64,000 bases of DNA from Vibrio splendidus (lineage in GTDB: Bacteria > Pseudomonadota > Gammaproteobacteria > Enterobacterales > Vibrionaceae). Shown here piece by piece: positions 15,514-25,536 of this stretch. Where the stretch lies: the NCBI RefSeq assembly GCF_024347615.1, contig NZ_AP025508.1, positions 3,805,575 through 3,869,574 on the forward strand, written 5' to 3'. A model generated the notes under the pieces. It was not told the DNA's origin. It was given only the letters and a program-made list of their open reading frames with translations, and did not search any database. A program made the translations under genes and the position numbers. Every line of letters starts with the position of its first letter. Position 1 is the first letter of the stretch.

Positions 15514-15542
15514 AAACGGCGCTCATTGGGCGCCGTTTTTTT
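15514..15542 (+). terminator. Terminator after purK
   Basis: The stem AACGGCGC/GCGCCGTT with the loop TCATTGG is followed by a T-run to about 15542. It ends the purEK operon and faces the converging yrdD gene. Confidence 0.85.
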
Positions 15543-15557
15543 GTCTATAACATCAGG

Positions 15558-16127
15558 TTATTGAGATTGAATGTGATGACACTTGCGATCAGCACATTGC
15601 TTCTTAGTACCACTGGCCGTTTTCTTCTCCAGTAGCAGCGGGAATTTGCACTGTTCACAACGACCTATAACAGGTGGCTGATTAACGGCGAACTTACACT
15701 TAGGGTAGTTATCACACGCATAGAAGGTTTTGCCATAGCGAGATTTACGCTCAACCAAATGGCCTCTGCCACACTCAGGACAAGCAACAAGTGGCTGCTC
15801 TTCAGGTTGTTCTTTTGGTTGGTCCAAAGATTCGATGTGATTACACGTTGGGTAGCTGCTACAACCAATGAACATACCAAAGCGACCTTGCCTTAATACC
15901 AATTCGTTTTGGCATTTAGGGCACGGTACACCCAGCTCTTTCACTACGTGGCCATCGTTCTGATGCAGAGGCTTGATGTAATCACAGCTAGGATACTGCT
16001 TACAGCCTAAAAATGGGCCGTGCTTACCATGGCGAAGCTGAAGCTCTCCACCACACTGTGGACATGGTTCATGCTCTAATGCATGTTCATGTGCTGAAAA
16101 AAGCTGATTATCAATCTTACTACTCAT
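15558..16127 (-). CDS. yrdD: Topoisomerase-type C4 zinc-finger protein (YrdD family)
   Basis: This 189-residue cytosolic protein consists of four C4 zinc ribbons like those at the C-terminus of bacterial topoisomerase I. They begin with CPQCGGELQLR, CPKCQNELVLR, CPECGRGHLVE and CEQCKFPLLL, each closed by a second cysteine pair (for example GCKQYPSC, ACDNYPKC). There is no topoisomerase catalytic domain, so it is a stand-alone DNA- or RNA-binding module of unproven role. It is the last gene of the minus-strand run LysM protein-dprA-smg-yrdD, 12 bases after smg. Family assignment is firm; function is not. Confidence 0.9.
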   Translation of the reverse strand: MSSKIDNQLFSAHEHALEHEPCPQCGGELQLRHGKHGPFLGCKQYPSCDYIKPLHQNDGHVVKELGVPCPKCQNELVLRQGRFGMFIGCSSYPTCNHIESLDQPKEQPEEQPLVACPECGRGHLVERKSRYGKTFYACDNYPKCKFAVNQPPVIGRCEQCKFPLLLEKKTASGTKKQCADRKCHHIQSQ

Positions 16128-16139
16128 GACAAGCCTGTA

Positions 16140-16616
16140 TTAATGCAAGATACCTTGCTCTTTGGTGTACAACAGCTCTTCCATTTGCGTGTAAGCACTT
16201 TCATTACCCGGCACATTAAATAGCACCATTAAGATAATCCATTTCAGATCATCCAATTCAAATTCGCTCGTCTCAAGCCCCATCACACGATCAATCACCA
16301 TTTCACGAATCTCTGTCGTGAGTACATTGATCTGTTCAAGGAACAATAAGAAGCCTCGGCACTCCATATTAATACGTGAAATCTCTCGACTGGTATAAAT
16401 ACGCATCGAGGTATTGGAACACATAGTAATCGCCGCTTGATTCTCAGTATCTTGCAATGCCGCAAGATCTTCTAACCAATGGAGGGCCTTATAAATATCA
16501 TCTTGGTGAAACCCTGCTCGAAGAAGCTCATCTTCCAGCTCATCTTGATCCACCTGCAATTCAGAATCGCTATGGATGTAGGTTTCAAACAAGTACATCA
16601 GTATGTCCATCATCAT
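16140..16616 (-). CDS. smg: Smg protein (DUF494 family)
   Basis: Smg is a conserved cytosolic protein of unproven function found next to dprA in many gammaproteobacteria. The 158-residue product begins [15 protein letters not shown] and contains the characteristic acidic N-terminal helix region, the [18 protein letters not shown] stretch and the C-terminal [17 protein letters not shown]. Length matches E. coli Smg (157). It starts 3 bases beyond the dprA stop and runs into yrdD after 12 bases, so the three are very probably translated from one mRNA. Confidence 0.92.
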   Translation of the reverse strand: MMMDILMYLFETYIHSDSELQVDQDELEDELLRAGFHQDDIYKALHWLEDLAALQDTENQAAITMCSNTSMRIYTSREISRINMECRGFLLFLEQINVLTTEIREMVIDRVMGLETSEFELDDLKWIILMVLFNVPGNESAYTQMEELLYTKEQGILH

Positions 16617-16619
16617 AGC

Positions 16620-17732
16620 TTAGCCTCTCCCCTTTCGAATATAGCCACCGGAAACTGCAACAACATGCCCTGAGAGCTCAAGCTCTAAAAGCTGCATCAT
16701 GACCTCATGCACAGGTATATGGGTTCTCTGTGCCAAAATATCAACGGGTGTCGCCTCTAACCCTACGTTAGCTAACAGCTGTGGAAATGGCAATTGTTCA
16801 TTTTCACCCTCATTCGACGTAGGCTCGAACAAGCTAGGCTGTTGGTCTATAGACCAGTCTAACAGACTCTTTATTTCAATCAGAACATCTTGTGCACTCT
16901 GTACCAAGCATGCTCCAGCTTTGATTAAGCTATTACCTCCTCGACTGGTTGGGTTATGAATAGAGCCAGGAAGCGCAAACACCTCTCGGCCTTGCTCCAT
17001 GGCATAGCGAGCTGTAATCAAAGAACCACTCTTCTCAGCCGCTTCAACCACCAAGGTTCCGAGCGATAACCCACTTATAATACGGTTACGGCGAGGGAAA
17101 TGTTCAGGTCGTGGCTTGGCACTTGGGCGAAACTCTGAAATCAACGCACCATTTTCACAGATCCTATCGGCTAAATTTCTGTGTCGCGCAGGATAAATTG
17201 AATCCAATCCAGAGCCCAGCACCGCGAAAGTTTCCCCTCCTTTATCTAGAGCACCATCATGAGCATAACCATCGATGCCTAAGGCTAAGCCACTCGTGAC
17301 AATCAAACCGTTTTGCACAAACTCTTTGGCGAAGGATTTCGCGGTTTGCAACCCTTCGAGACTGGCATTGCGACTGCCGACCATAGCGATTTGAGGCTCA
17401 ATCAGTTTTTCAACATGACCTTTAACGAAAAGCACGCTTGGCGCGGAGGCTGTCTCGTTCAGCAGTTTGGGATAATGCGAGCAATTCGGGGTAATGATGT
17501 GATGGTTGGGTTGTCTTGCTTGCCACTCTAGGCAAGCCTCCACTTCTCTTGGGGCTTGCTCTCTTAGATAGGCAATTTGCTTGGCAGACAAACCAAGCGC
17601 TTGCAGTTGCTGACTTGAGTAACCAACAATATTCAAAGGGGAATCAATACTCAGCAGTCGAGAAAGGCGCTTGCCACCCAATTGCGGAACAAAACTTAGA
17701 GTTAACCAAGCACTCAGTTGTTGCTCATTCAC
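16620..17732 (-). CDS. dprA: DNA processing protein DprA (Smf)
   Basis: DprA binds incoming single-stranded DNA during natural transformation and loads RecA onto it. The 370-residue product has an N-terminal helical (SAM-like) region, then the Rossmann-like core with MVGSRNASLEG, VTSGLALGIDGYAHDGAL, AVLGSGLDSIYP and PRRNRIISGLS, and a C-terminal winged-helix segment (LEATPVDILAQRTHIPVHEVM). Its start codon overlaps the stop of the upstream LysM gene by 4 bases, so the two are translationally coupled. Vibrios are naturally transformable on chitin, which fits, but I saw no clear CRP-S site here. Confidence 0.96.
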   Translation of the reverse strand: MNEQQLSAWLTLSFVPQLGGKRLSRLLSIDSPLNIVGYSSQQLQALGLSAKQIAYLREQAPREVEACLEWQARQPNHHIITPNCSHYPKLLNETASAPSVLFVKGHVEKLIEPQIAMVGSRNASLEGLQTAKSFAKEFVQNGLIVTSGLALGIDGYAHDGALDKGGETFAVLGSGLDSIYPARHRNLADRICENGALISEFRPSAKPRPEHFPRRNRIISGLSLGTLVVEAAEKSGSLITARYAMEQGREVFALPGSIHNPTSRGGNSLIKAGACLVQSAQDVLIEIKSLLDWSIDQQPSLFEPTSNEGENEQLPFPQLLANVGLEATPVDILAQRTHIPVHEVMMQLLELELSGHVVAVSGGYIRKGRG

Positions 17733-18820
17733 TCGGTGCCCTTAGCTTCTTCCTTCAAAGCCAGATCCAAAGGTGATACCGCCAGAATATCATTACTAAC
17801 CGGTTTTGAGCTCTGAGTGATCAAGGCCAAGCTAAAATACTCATAAGGACGAATGACCATCAAACTACCAAGTGAGGTACTTGGCAGCTGCACCTTATCG
17901 CTCGCCGCAGACTCTTTGTAGCTGTATTCACCTTGCTTACCAAACACCACAGCGCCGCTTTCACTGAGCGTAAACATAGAGCCTTGGCGAAGATTGTCCT
18001 GTGAGCCTTTATTAATAACGATCACTTGATTCTTTGCACTGTATTGGCTGCCATCTAATGAACCCAAGATATTAGCAAACTGCCCCGCAGCACTAGGCGC
18101 TGGATAAAATGTGGTTGAGAGCTTCACCTGATCAACGCCAAGTTCAGGTAACACGAGGTCATTAAGTAACACCTCTTGCAGTTGAGTCTCTATCTGTAAA
18201 CTACTGAACTCAGCATCCACCTCTTTCAAGCGCGCCGTGGCGACCAAACGCAAAGAGGTAATACTCGCTTGAGGTTGTTGCCTTTGATAAGTCTCGACGG
18301 CACGGTAGATACCCCATTTTTGATGCTGCTGGTTTCCCGAAATAAACAATCGGTCTTCACCCGATAAGAAGCGTTTGCCATCACTGGTCCCTAACACTCG
18401 TTGCGCTGACTGGATATCTTGCTGCTCAACCAAGCGGTCAGATTGTAGATACGGTAGAACAAGCCCCTCATTCACGGTAGGTACTGCTTTCTTCTCTGAT
18501 ACACGAATCTTAGGGCTTAGCTTTATGACGGGTTTGAGGCTCAACACAGGCTCGCCATTAATCCAAACTAGAGACAATTTATCTCCAGGGTAAATAAGGT
18601 GAGGGTTTTCTATTTCAGGGTTTACCTGCCATAGCCTTGGCCACAACCAAGGGCTATCGAGATACATCGCGGAAATATCCCATAAGGTATCCCCCTTAAC
18701 CACCACATACGCCTCGGGTGCGCCTTGTTTAATGGTTAAAGGTTGCTCACTATTTTCAGCCATAACGGCGAACGAAAGCGAGGCACAAATAAGAGAAAAA
18801 GTGGGAGAAAAATGACGCAT
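17729..18820 (-). CDS. Secreted LysM-domain protein
   Basis: This is a 363-residue envelope protein with a predicted signal peptide (about 1-21, ending VMAENS). One LysM peptidoglycan-binding domain follows at about residues 38-87 (VVKGDTLWDISAMYL to IYPGDKLSL). The rest, about 270 residues, has no motif I recognise and no enzymatic signature. LysM proteins bind GlcNAc-containing glycans, so it probably sits on peptidoglycan. It is the first gene of the dprA-smg-yrdD unit and overlaps dprA by 4 bases. It is divergent from def. Similar LysM proteins sit beside dprA in other gammaproteobacteria, but I know of no demonstrated role. Confidence 0.85.
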   Translation of the reverse strand: MRHFSPTFSLICASLSFAVMAENSEQPLTIKQGAPEAYVVVKGDTLWDISAMYLDSPWLWPRLWQVNPEIENPHLIYPGDKLSLVWINGEPVLSLKPVIKLSPKIRVSEKKAVPTVNEGLVLPYLQSDRLVEQQDIQSAQRVLGTSDGKRFLSGEDRLFISGNQQHQKWGIYRAVETYQRQQPQASITSLRLVATARLKEVDAEFSSLQIETQLQEVLLNDLVLPELGVDQVKLSTTFYPAPSAAGQFANILGSLDGSQYSAKNQVIVINKGSQDNLRQGSMFTLSESGAVVFGKQGEYSYKESAASDKVQLPSTSLGSLMVIRPYEYFSLALITQSSKPVSNDILAVSPLDLALKEEAKGTE

Positions 18821-18960
18821 GACCTAGGTTCCTTGGTCTGAATATATGACATCTGATTAGAGAATTAACTTCAGGATGCTGTCATTTGACCTCTAAAATG
18901 TCTAGAATTGAGCCAACAAGGTTTAAGCTGTTTCGGCACAGTTCAATATTTCGAGTGTAT

Positions 18961-19473
18961 ATGTCTGTATTACAAGTATTAACATTACCAGATGATCGTC
19001 TACGTACCGTGGCGAAACCGGTAAAAGAAGTTACCCCAGAGATTCAAAAGTTCGTTGATGACATGATTGAAACCATGTACGACGAAGAAGGTATCGGCCT
19101 TGCGGCAACGCAAGTAGATTTCCACCAGCGCATCGTTGTTATCGACATTTCAGAAACACGTGACGAGCCTATGGTTCTGATCAACCCTGAAATTACCGAC
19201 AAACGTGGCGAAGATGGTATCGAAGAAGGCTGTCTATCTGTACCAGGCGCTCGAGCTCTAGTCCCTCGCGCTGCAGAAGTAACGGTTAAAGCATTAGACC
19301 GTGAAGGCAACGAATTCACATTCGACGCTGACGACCTTCTGGCTATCTGTGTTCAGCACGAACTTGACCACCTAGAAGGCAAGTTGTTTGTTGATTACCT
19401 ATCGCCACTAAAGCGCAAACGTATTCAAGATAAGCTAGCGAAGATTAAACGTTTCAACGAGAAACAAGGTTAA
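18961..19473 (+). CDS. def: Peptide deformylase
   Basis: Def removes the formyl group from the N-terminal methionine of nascent proteins. The 170-residue metalloenzyme shows all three motifs: [11 protein letters not shown] (motif 1), [11 protein letters not shown] (motif 2, metal Cys) and [14 protein letters not shown] (motif 3, HELDH with two metal His and the catalytic Glu). I start at the ATG at 18961 ([15 protein letters not shown]), which matches the family N-terminus; an in-frame ATG 25 codons upstream would add residues not seen in homologues. fmt follows after 38 bases, pairing deformylation with Met-tRNA formylation, as in E. coli def-fmt. Confidence 0.97.
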   Translation: MSVLQVLTLPDDRLRTVAKPVKEVTPEIQKFVDDMIETMYDEEGIGLAATQVDFHQRIVVIDISETRDEPMVLINPEITDKRGEDGIEEGCLSVPGARALVPRAAEVTVKALDREGNEFTFDADDLLAICVQHELDHLEGKLFVDYLSPLKRKRIQDKLAKIKRFNEKQG

Positions 19474-19511
19474 TAACCGCTGCTATTACTAAATTAAGAA
19501 GGAAGTCTACC

Positions 19512-20477
19512 TTGAGTCAATCTTTAAGAATTGTCTTCGCAGGTACTCCGGATTTCGCCGCCCGTCATTTGGCGGCGTTGTTGTCTTCGGAGTATGAAGT
19601 TATTGCTGTTTACACACAGCCAGATCGTCCAGCAGGCCGCGGTAAAAAACTGACTGCGAGCCCAGTAAAAAACATCGCACTTGAAAACAATATTCCGGTT
19701 TACCAACCAGAAAACTTCAAGTCAGATGAAGCTAAGCAAGAGCTAGCAGATTTGAATGCTGACATCATGGTTGTTGTCGCTTACGGCTTGCTTCTTCCAC
19801 AAGCTGTATTAGATACGCCTCGCTTGGGTTGTATCAACGTGCATGGTTCAATCCTGCCACGCTGGCGTGGTGCTGCTCCGATCCAACGCTCTATCTGGGC
19901 GGGCGATAAAGAGACAGGCGTGACGATCATGCAGATGGATATCGGCCTAGATACTGGTGATATGCTCAGCATCGCAACGCTACCAATCGAAGCGACAGAT
20001 ACTAGCGCGTCAATGTATGAGAAGTTGGCAGGCCTTGGTCCTGATGCTCTTGTTGAGTGTTTAGCAGATATCGCTTCTGGTAAGGCAGTTGCTGAGAAGC
20101 AAGATGACGAGTTTGCTAACTACGCGAAGAAGCTGAGCAAAGAAGAAGCGAAGATTGACTGGAATGACAGTGCAGAACACATCGAACGTTGTGTGCGCGC
20201 TTTCAATCCATGGCCAATGAGCCACTTTGCGGTTGTTGATAGCAGCTCGAATGATGAAAAAAGCATTAAAGTTTGGCAGACACGTGTTGATCAAGAATCA
20301 AGGTCTGCGCCAGCTGGTTCAATCATCAAAGCAGATAAAACGGGTATCTATGTTGCGACTGGCGACAAAGTACTGGTTTTGGAACAACTGCAAGTTCCTG
20401 GCAAAAAAGCTATGTCAGTTCAAGACATATTGAACTCACGTGCAAGCTGGTTTGAAGTTGGTACTCAACTTTCTTAA
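19512..20477 (+). CDS. fmt: Methionyl-tRNA formyltransferase (TTG start)
   Basis: Fmt formylates initiator Met-tRNA using 10-formyl-tetrahydrofolate. The 321-residue product begins [19 protein letters not shown] and contains the folate-binding and catalytic [15 protein letters not shown] and the [14 protein letters not shown] stretch, followed by a C-terminal OB-fold tRNA-binding domain. The only start that fits the family is a TTG at 19512-19514, with AAGGAAG 7-13 bases upstream. It is cotranscribed with def, and rsmB follows after about 120 bases. Confidence 0.96.
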   Translation: MSQSLRIVFAGTPDFAARHLAALLSSEYEVIAVYTQPDRPAGRGKKLTASPVKNIALENNIPVYQPENFKSDEAKQELADLNADIMVVVAYGLLLPQAVLDTPRLGCINVHGSILPRWRGAAPIQRSIWAGDKETGVTIMQMDIGLDTGDMLSIATLPIEATDTSASMYEKLAGLGPDALVECLADIASGKAVAEKQDDEFANYAKKLSKEEAKIDWNDSAEHIERCVRAFNPWPMSHFAVVDSSSNDEKSIKVWQTRVDQESRSAPAGSIIKADKTGIYVATGDKVLVLEQLQVPGKKAMSVQDILNSRASWFEVGTQLS

Positions 20478-20596
20478 CCGCTTTAAAGCTACTCAATATG
20501 CACTTAAAAATGTGTAGCTTGTAAAAACACAGTTTAGAAAACCTTTACGAGGGCAGAGATGCCCTCATGTATTCAAATAAATATTCGGTACCCCTC

Positions 20597-21877
20597 ATGA
20601 ATGTTCGCGCTGCTGCTGCAAATGTCCTATTCCAAGTTGTCGATAAAGGCCACTCTCTTTCACACGCTCTCCCTGCGGCTCAAAAAACGATCCGTCCGCG
20701 AGACCATGCTCTACTGCAAGAGATTTGCTACGGCGCACTTCGTTACCTGCCTCGCTTAGAGTCAATCGCTAACGAACTGATGGAAAACTCGCTTAAAGGT
20801 AAAAAGCGCGTCTTCCATCACCTGATCTTAGTAGGCATTTATCAGTTGGGCTTTATGCGAATTCCTTCGCATGCCGCCGTTGCTGAAACAGTTGAAGCAA
20901 CCAAAACACTGCGTGGCCCAAGCCTCAGTGGTTTGATCAATGCCGTACTTCGCAGCTATCTGCGCGATCAAGAAGAACTAGACGAGAAAGCCGTTAGCCA
21001 CAATGCTGGTAAATACAGCCATCCAAGCTGGATTCTAAAAATGCTTCAAGAGAGCTACCCAGATCAGTGGGAGCAATTAGTTGAAGCAAACAATAACAAG
21101 GCACCAATGTGGCTGCGTGTAAATCGCCAACACCACACTCGTGACGAGTATGTTGAACTGCTTAAAAACGAAAACATTGAATACACACTGCACCCTGAAG
21201 CAGCTGATGCCATAAAATTAGCCTCACCTTGTGACGTTACTTTGCTTCCTGGCTTCGACAGAGGCTGGGTATCTGTGCAAGATGCTGCAGCTCAGCTTTC
21301 CGTTGATTTCCTAACACCAAAAGATGGTGAGCTAATCCTAGATTGCTGCGCAGCACCTGGTGGTAAAACTGCACACATTCTTGAACATACTCAAGACACT
21401 GAAGTGGTTGCAATCGACAGTGATATTAAGCGCCTAGACCGCGTTTACGATAACCTTGAACGCCTACAACTACGTGCCGACGTAATCTGTGGTGATGCTC
21501 GCTACCCTGAAGAGTGGTGGACAGGCAGTCAGTTTGACCGCATCCTACTTGATGCTCCGTGTTCAGCGACCGGCGTAATCCGCCGTCATCCTGACATTAA
21601 GTGGCTACGCCGTGCATCTGATATTGATGCTCTAGCAGAGCTGCAAAGTGAGATTTTGGATGCAATGTGGCGCCAGCTAAAAGAAGGCGGCACCATGGTT
21701 TATGCGACATGTTCTATCACGCCGCAAGAAAACGTACTGCAAGTGAAAGCCTTCTTAGAGCGTACCGAGAACGCAACGCTGGTTGGGTCTGATATCGAAA
21801 AACCGGGTCGTCAAATACTGCCTGGTGAAGAAGATATGGATGGCTTCTACTACGCTGTTCTAGTAAAACAGGCATAA
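20597..21877 (+). CDS. rsmB: 16S rRNA m5C967 methyltransferase RsmB (Sun)
   Basis: RsmB methylates C967 of 16S rRNA with S-adenosylmethionine. The 426-residue protein has an N-terminal NusB-like RNA-binding domain (about residues 1-130, including HDAL-like [12 protein letters not shown]) and a C-terminal Rossmann methyltransferase domain with [29 protein letters not shown] (catalytic Pro-Cys) and [12 protein letters not shown] (second Cys). The start is uncertain. The ATG at 20597 gives the family-like [16 protein letters not shown] but has no Shine-Dalgarno; an in-frame ATG at 20567 adds ten residues and lies near GAGGGCAGAG. It belongs to the def-fmt-rsmB-trkA run also seen in E. coli. Confidence 0.95.
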   Translation: MNVRAAAANVLFQVVDKGHSLSHALPAAQKTIRPRDHALLQEICYGALRYLPRLESIANELMENSLKGKKRVFHHLILVGIYQLGFMRIPSHAAVAETVEATKTLRGPSLSGLINAVLRSYLRDQEELDEKAVSHNAGKYSHPSWILKMLQESYPDQWEQLVEANNNKAPMWLRVNRQHHTRDEYVELLKNENIEYTLHPEAADAIKLASPCDVTLLPGFDRGWVSVQDAAAQLSVDFLTPKDGELILDCCAAPGGKTAHILEHTQDTEVVAIDSDIKRLDRVYDNLERLQLRADVICGDARYPEEWWTGSQFDRILLDAPCSATGVIRRHPDIKWLRRASDIDALAELQSEILDAMWRQLKEGGTMVYATCSITPQENVLQVKAFLERTENATLVGSDIEKPGRQILPGEEDMDGFYYAVLVKQA

Positions 21878-21882
21878 CAACT

Positions 21883-21923
21883 AACAGCGGCTAAGAATTT
21901 ATTTCTTAGCCGCTGTTTCTTTC
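21883..21923 (+). terminator. Terminator after rsmB
   Basis: The long stem AACAGCGGCTAAGAA/TTCTTAGCCGCTGTT (21883-21917) is followed by TTCTTTCT. It separates rsmB from trkA. Confidence 0.75.
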
Positions 21924-21987
21924 TAGTGCATTATCAAACCAAAATGAGATCACTAGAATTACAACGGCAAAAAATAAGAGAAAGGCT

Positions 21988-23364
21988 ATGAAGATCATTA
22001 TTCTAGGTGCTGGACAAGTTGGCGGTACCCTTGCTGAAAACCTAGTGGGTGAAAACAATGACATCACGATCGTCGACCGTAATGCCGACCGACTGCGTGA
22101 ACTTCAAGACAAATACGACCTTAGGGTTGTAAACGGTTATGCCAGCCACCCGAACACACTACGTGAAGCGGGCGCGCAAGATGCCGACATGCTGGTTGCC
22201 GTAACCAACATGGATGAAACCAACATGGCCGCATGTCAGGTTGCCTTCTCTCTGTTTAACACGCCAAACCGTATTGCTCGTATTCGTTCTCCTCAATACC
22301 TAGAAGAGAAAGAAGCACTCTTCAAATCAGGTGCGATTCCGGTCGATCATTTAATTGCCCCAGAAGAACTCGTCACTAGCTACATCGAGCGCCTGATTCA
22401 ATATCCAGGTGCATTGCAGGTTGTGAGCTTTGCTGAACAGAAGGTTAGCCTAGTAGCAGTAAAAGCTTATTACGGTGGACCATTGGTTGGTAACGCACTG
22501 TCTGCTTTGCGTGAGCACATGCCGCACATTGATACTCGTGTAGCCGCTATCTTCCGTCAAGGTCGCCCTATTCGCCCACAAGGCACTACCATCATTGAAG
22601 CCGATGATGAGGTTTTCTTTGTGGCAGCGAGTAATCATATCCGCTCAGTAATGAGTGAGCTTCAGCGTCTAGAGAAACCGTACCGACGCATCATGATTGT
22701 TGGCGGTGGTAACATTGGTGCAAGCTTGGCAAAGCGCCTTGAACAGAGCTACAGCATCAAGCTTATTGAGCGCAGTTACACTCGTGCCGAGAAGCTGTCT
22801 GAAGAATTAGAAAACACCATCGTATTCTGTGGCGATGCAGCCGACCAAGAGCTGCTGACCGAAGAGAACATCGATCAGGTGGATGTGTTCATTGCTCTAA
22901 CCAATGAAGATGAAACCAACATCATGTCAGCGATGCTGGCGAAGCGAATGGGTGCCAAGAAAGTAATGGTGCTGATTCAGCGTGGCGCTTATGTCGACCT
23001 TGTTCAAGGTGGCGTGATTGATATTGCGATATCTCCACAGCAAGCGACGATTTCTGCGCTGCTTACTCACGTTCGTCGTGCTGATATTGTTAACGTATCC
23101 TCTCTACGTCGCGGCGCTGCAGAAGCGATTGAAGCCATTGCTCACGGTGACGAGACCACATCTAAAGTCGTTGGCCGAGCGATTGGCGACATCAAACTGC
23201 CATCGGGCACCACCATTGGTGCGATTGTTCGCGGAGAAGAGGTGCTTATCGCGCACGATAGAACCGTAATCGAACAGGATGACCACGTAGTGATGTTCCT
23301 AGTGGACAAGAAATACGTACCGGATGTTGAGTCTCTATTCCAACCGAGCCCGTTCTTCTTATAG
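21988..23364 (+). CDS. trkA: Trk potassium uptake regulatory protein TrkA
   Basis: TrkA is the cytosolic NAD(H)/nucleotide-binding subunit that gates Trk K+ channels. Its 458 residues comprise two RCK modules, each a Rossmann fold ([19 protein letters not shown] at 1-19 and [18 protein letters not shown] near 232) followed by a TrkA-C domain. The acidic ends of the nucleotide pockets ([17 protein letters not shown]) are present. It is preceded by GAGAAAGG and sits upstream of a trkH homologue 96 bases away, so channel and regulator are probably coexpressed. Length equals E. coli TrkA (458). Confidence 0.97.
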   Translation: MKIIILGAGQVGGTLAENLVGENNDITIVDRNADRLRELQDKYDLRVVNGYASHPNTLREAGAQDADMLVAVTNMDETNMAACQVAFSLFNTPNRIARIRSPQYLEEKEALFKSGAIPVDHLIAPEELVTSYIERLIQYPGALQVVSFAEQKVSLVAVKAYYGGPLVGNALSALREHMPHIDTRVAAIFRQGRPIRPQGTTIIEADDEVFFVAASNHIRSVMSELQRLEKPYRRIMIVGGGNIGASLAKRLEQSYSIKLIERSYTRAEKLSEELENTIVFCGDAADQELLTEENIDQVDVFIALTNEDETNIMSAMLAKRMGAKKVMVLIQRGAYVDLVQGGVIDIAISPQQATISALLTHVRRADIVNVSSLRRGAAEAIEAIAHGDETTSKVVGRAIGDIKLPSGTTIGAIVRGEEVLIAHDRTVIEQDDHVVMFLVDKKYVPDVESLFQPSPFFL

Positions 23365-23460
23365 CCTTGTTCTCGTAAGCTTCTTCTCGCAACTTTCTTT
23401 TTGTGAGAACGACGCTCCGGCACAAAGCTGTAATCAATTAAAGCTATGGTCTATTAAGCT

Positions 23461-24906
23461 ATGGTCAACTTTCGTCCGATATTATTAGTGATAGGGTTAG
23501 TGTTATCAAAACTCGCCCTTTTCATGTACATCCCCACATTGGTTGCCTTTTTTACTGGCACCGGTGGCTTCCTCGAGTTTGGTCAATCAGTAGTGATCAC
23601 GCACATTGTGGCGTTCATCTGCTTGAGCTTGGGCCGCTCCGCTAAGTTCCGACTTGGGGTGCGGGACATGTTCCTTATCACCTCTTTGGTTTGGACAATC
23701 GCCAGCGCCTTTGCCGCCCTGCCCTTTGTCTTCATTAACCACATCAGCTTTACGGACGCCTACTTCGAAACCATGTCAGGTATCACCACGACAGGCTCAA
23801 CCGTATTAAGCGGCTTAGACAGCATGGCACCAAGCATTCTGTTGTGGCGTTCTATACTGCAATGGTTAGGCGGCATCGGCTTTATCGTTATGGCGGTAGC
23901 AGTTCTACCAATGCTCAACGTTGGTGGTATGCGCCTGTTCCAAACCGAATCATCCGATTGGTCAGATAAAAGCAGCCCACGAGCAAAAACCGTCGCGAAG
24001 AACATCGTAGCAGTTTATCTGGTTCTGACTGGTTTATGCATCATTAGCTATTTGCTTGCAGGCATGGGCATCTTTGACGCGATCAATCATGCCTTCACAA
24101 CACTGTCTACAGGTGGTTACTCAACCTCAGATGGCTCGATGAACCACTTCTCTAACAGTGCTCACTGGGTGGGAACACTGTTCATGTTCCTTGGTGGACT
24201 GCCGTTCTTACTGTTTGTTAGCGCACTGCGAGGCCGAAAACTCTCAATCCTCTACAAAGACGCGCAAGTGAGAGGTTTCACGTACCTGTTCTTGGTCACC
24301 AGCGCCGTAATATCAACATGGTTGGTGGTTAGAGATGGCTACACTGTTATGGATGCGATGCGTGTTTCGATGTTCAACATTGTGTCAGTCGTCACCACAA
24401 CCGGTTTTGGCTTAGAAGACTTCACCGCCTGGGGTGCACTGCCAACTACTTTGTTTGCATTCCTAATGATGGCGGGCGCTTGCTCGGGTTCAACCTCTGG
24501 CGGTATTAAAATCTTCCGTTTCCAGATCGCGATGACCATGCTCCACAAACAAATGATGAAGCTAATTCACCCATCAGGCGTATTTGTTCAACGCTACAAT
24601 CAGCGACCGGTGAATGACGATATTGTGCGTTCACTCGTGGCATTTGGTTTGATGTTCTTTATCACGATTATCTTAATTGCAGGCGGTTTGAGCGCGATGG
24701 GACTTGATCCTGTGACCAGTATATCTGGCGCTATCACAGCCGTTGCCAATGTGGGCCCAGGAATGGGGAGCGTGATCGGTCCGACCGGGAACTTTGCTCC
24801 ACTGCCAGACGCCGCTAAATGGTTGCTAAGTTTAGGAATGCTAATGGGACGCCTCGAGATACTGACGCTCATTGTTCTATTTTTCCCAGCCTTTTGGCGA
24901 CGCTAA
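23461..24906 (+). CDS. trkH: Trk-type potassium channel subunit TrkH
   Basis: This is an inner-membrane K+-translocating subunit of the TrkH/TrkG/KtrB superfamily, 481 residues. It has the four membrane-pore-membrane repeats expected: pore-loop sequences GITTTGSTVL, STGGYSTSD, VVTTTGFGLED and AVANVGPGMG, each with a selectivity-filter glycine. The C-terminus ends GRLEILTLIVLFFPAFWRR, a typical TrkH tail. Vibrios usually carry more than one TrkH; this copy differs in its N-terminus from the better-known V. parahaemolyticus TrkH as I remember it. It lies after trkA and before a DUF3157 gene 27 bases downstream. Confidence 0.93.
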   Translation: MVNFRPILLVIGLVLSKLALFMYIPTLVAFFTGTGGFLEFGQSVVITHIVAFICLSLGRSAKFRLGVRDMFLITSLVWTIASAFAALPFVFINHISFTDAYFETMSGITTTGSTVLSGLDSMAPSILLWRSILQWLGGIGFIVMAVAVLPMLNVGGMRLFQTESSDWSDKSSPRAKTVAKNIVAVYLVLTGLCIISYLLAGMGIFDAINHAFTTLSTGGYSTSDGSMNHFSNSAHWVGTLFMFLGGLPFLLFVSALRGRKLSILYKDAQVRGFTYLFLVTSAVISTWLVVRDGYTVMDAMRVSMFNIVSVVTTTGFGLEDFTAWGALPTTLFAFLMMAGACSGSTSGGIKIFRFQIAMTMLHKQMMKLIHPSGVFVQRYNQRPVNDDIVRSLVAFGLMFFITIILIAGGLSAMGLDPVTSISGAITAVANVGPGMGSVIGPTGNFAPLPDAAKWLLSLGMLMGRLEILTLIVLFFPAFWRR

Positions 24907-24933
24907 CCAAGCAAAAAAATCAAGGAAACACAG

Positions 24934-25536
24934 ATGAAATCATACGTACTTCTCGCTAGCGCATTGCTCGCAAACTCAGTATTCGTAAGTTCTGCCTTTG
25001 CTGATCAAATGGTCACATTGCCTGATGGCAAGCAAGTGTTACTAAAAGACGATTTTACTTGGCAGTATGTGGCAGAAAATAAAACAGAAGAAACAACAAC
25101 GACAGAGATAACTTCAGCGGTAGCGACGGCGCCAGTCGCAGCTGTACCCGTAGTCGCAGTCCCAGTTGCAACCAGTACGCGTGGTACTACGATTGTGGTT
25201 AATAGTAAAAAGCCAAGCTTGCAACTGTCTCAATCAGGAGTGGATGTCGTATTAGGCGCGAGCCGCTATGAAGGTGGTGAGCTTATCATTCCGACAGCCA
25301 TCACCAACCAAGGCACTCAAGCTGTCATTTTGGTATCACTTAACATCAGCGTATTTACCGCAGAAGGTGAGTTACTGGCACAACAAGAAGTCGCAGTCTG
25401 GAAATCAATCAAACGAATGGCCGACACTTACCTGCGACCAAAGACAGCTGAAGAAGGTAAGTTGATAGAACTCGACCTAGCAGAGCACCCTGAATATCAG
25501 ATTAAAGCCGAGATTATCGAGGTCGTTGCCCGCTAA
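24934..25536 (+). CDS. DUF3157 family secreted protein
   Basis: This 200-residue protein has a clear Sec signal peptide ([20 protein letters not shown], cleaved near AFA-DQ). The mature N-terminus, [21 protein letters not shown], is the hallmark I associate with DUF3157. An Ala/Val/Pro/Thr-rich linker (about residues 60-85) separates it from a C-terminal domain of mostly beta strands with [18 protein letters not shown]. No enzymatic motif is seen and no function is known to me. It starts 27 bases after trkH with AAGGAAA as ribosome binding site, so it is probably cotranscribed with trkH. Its 3' end overlaps the converging hemolysin III gene by 4 bases. Confidence 0.8.
   Translation: MKSYVLLASALLANSVFVSSAFADQMVTLPDGKQVLLKDDFTWQYVAENKTEETTTTEITSAVATAPVAAVPVVAVPVATSTRGTTIVVNSKKPSLQLSQSGVDVVLGASRYEGGELIIPTAITNQGTQAVILVSLNISVFTAEGELLAQQEVAVWKSIKRMADTYLRPKTAEEGKLIELDLAEHPEYQIKAEIIEVVAR

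Noticed and set aside
20558..20599. An ATG at 20558 as rsmB start
   Set aside because: It is in a different frame and runs into a TGA at about 20597; not compatible with the RsmB frame.
22450..23437. Antisense open frames over trkA and its 3' end
   Set aside because: They are opposite a conserved gene and show no independent signals.
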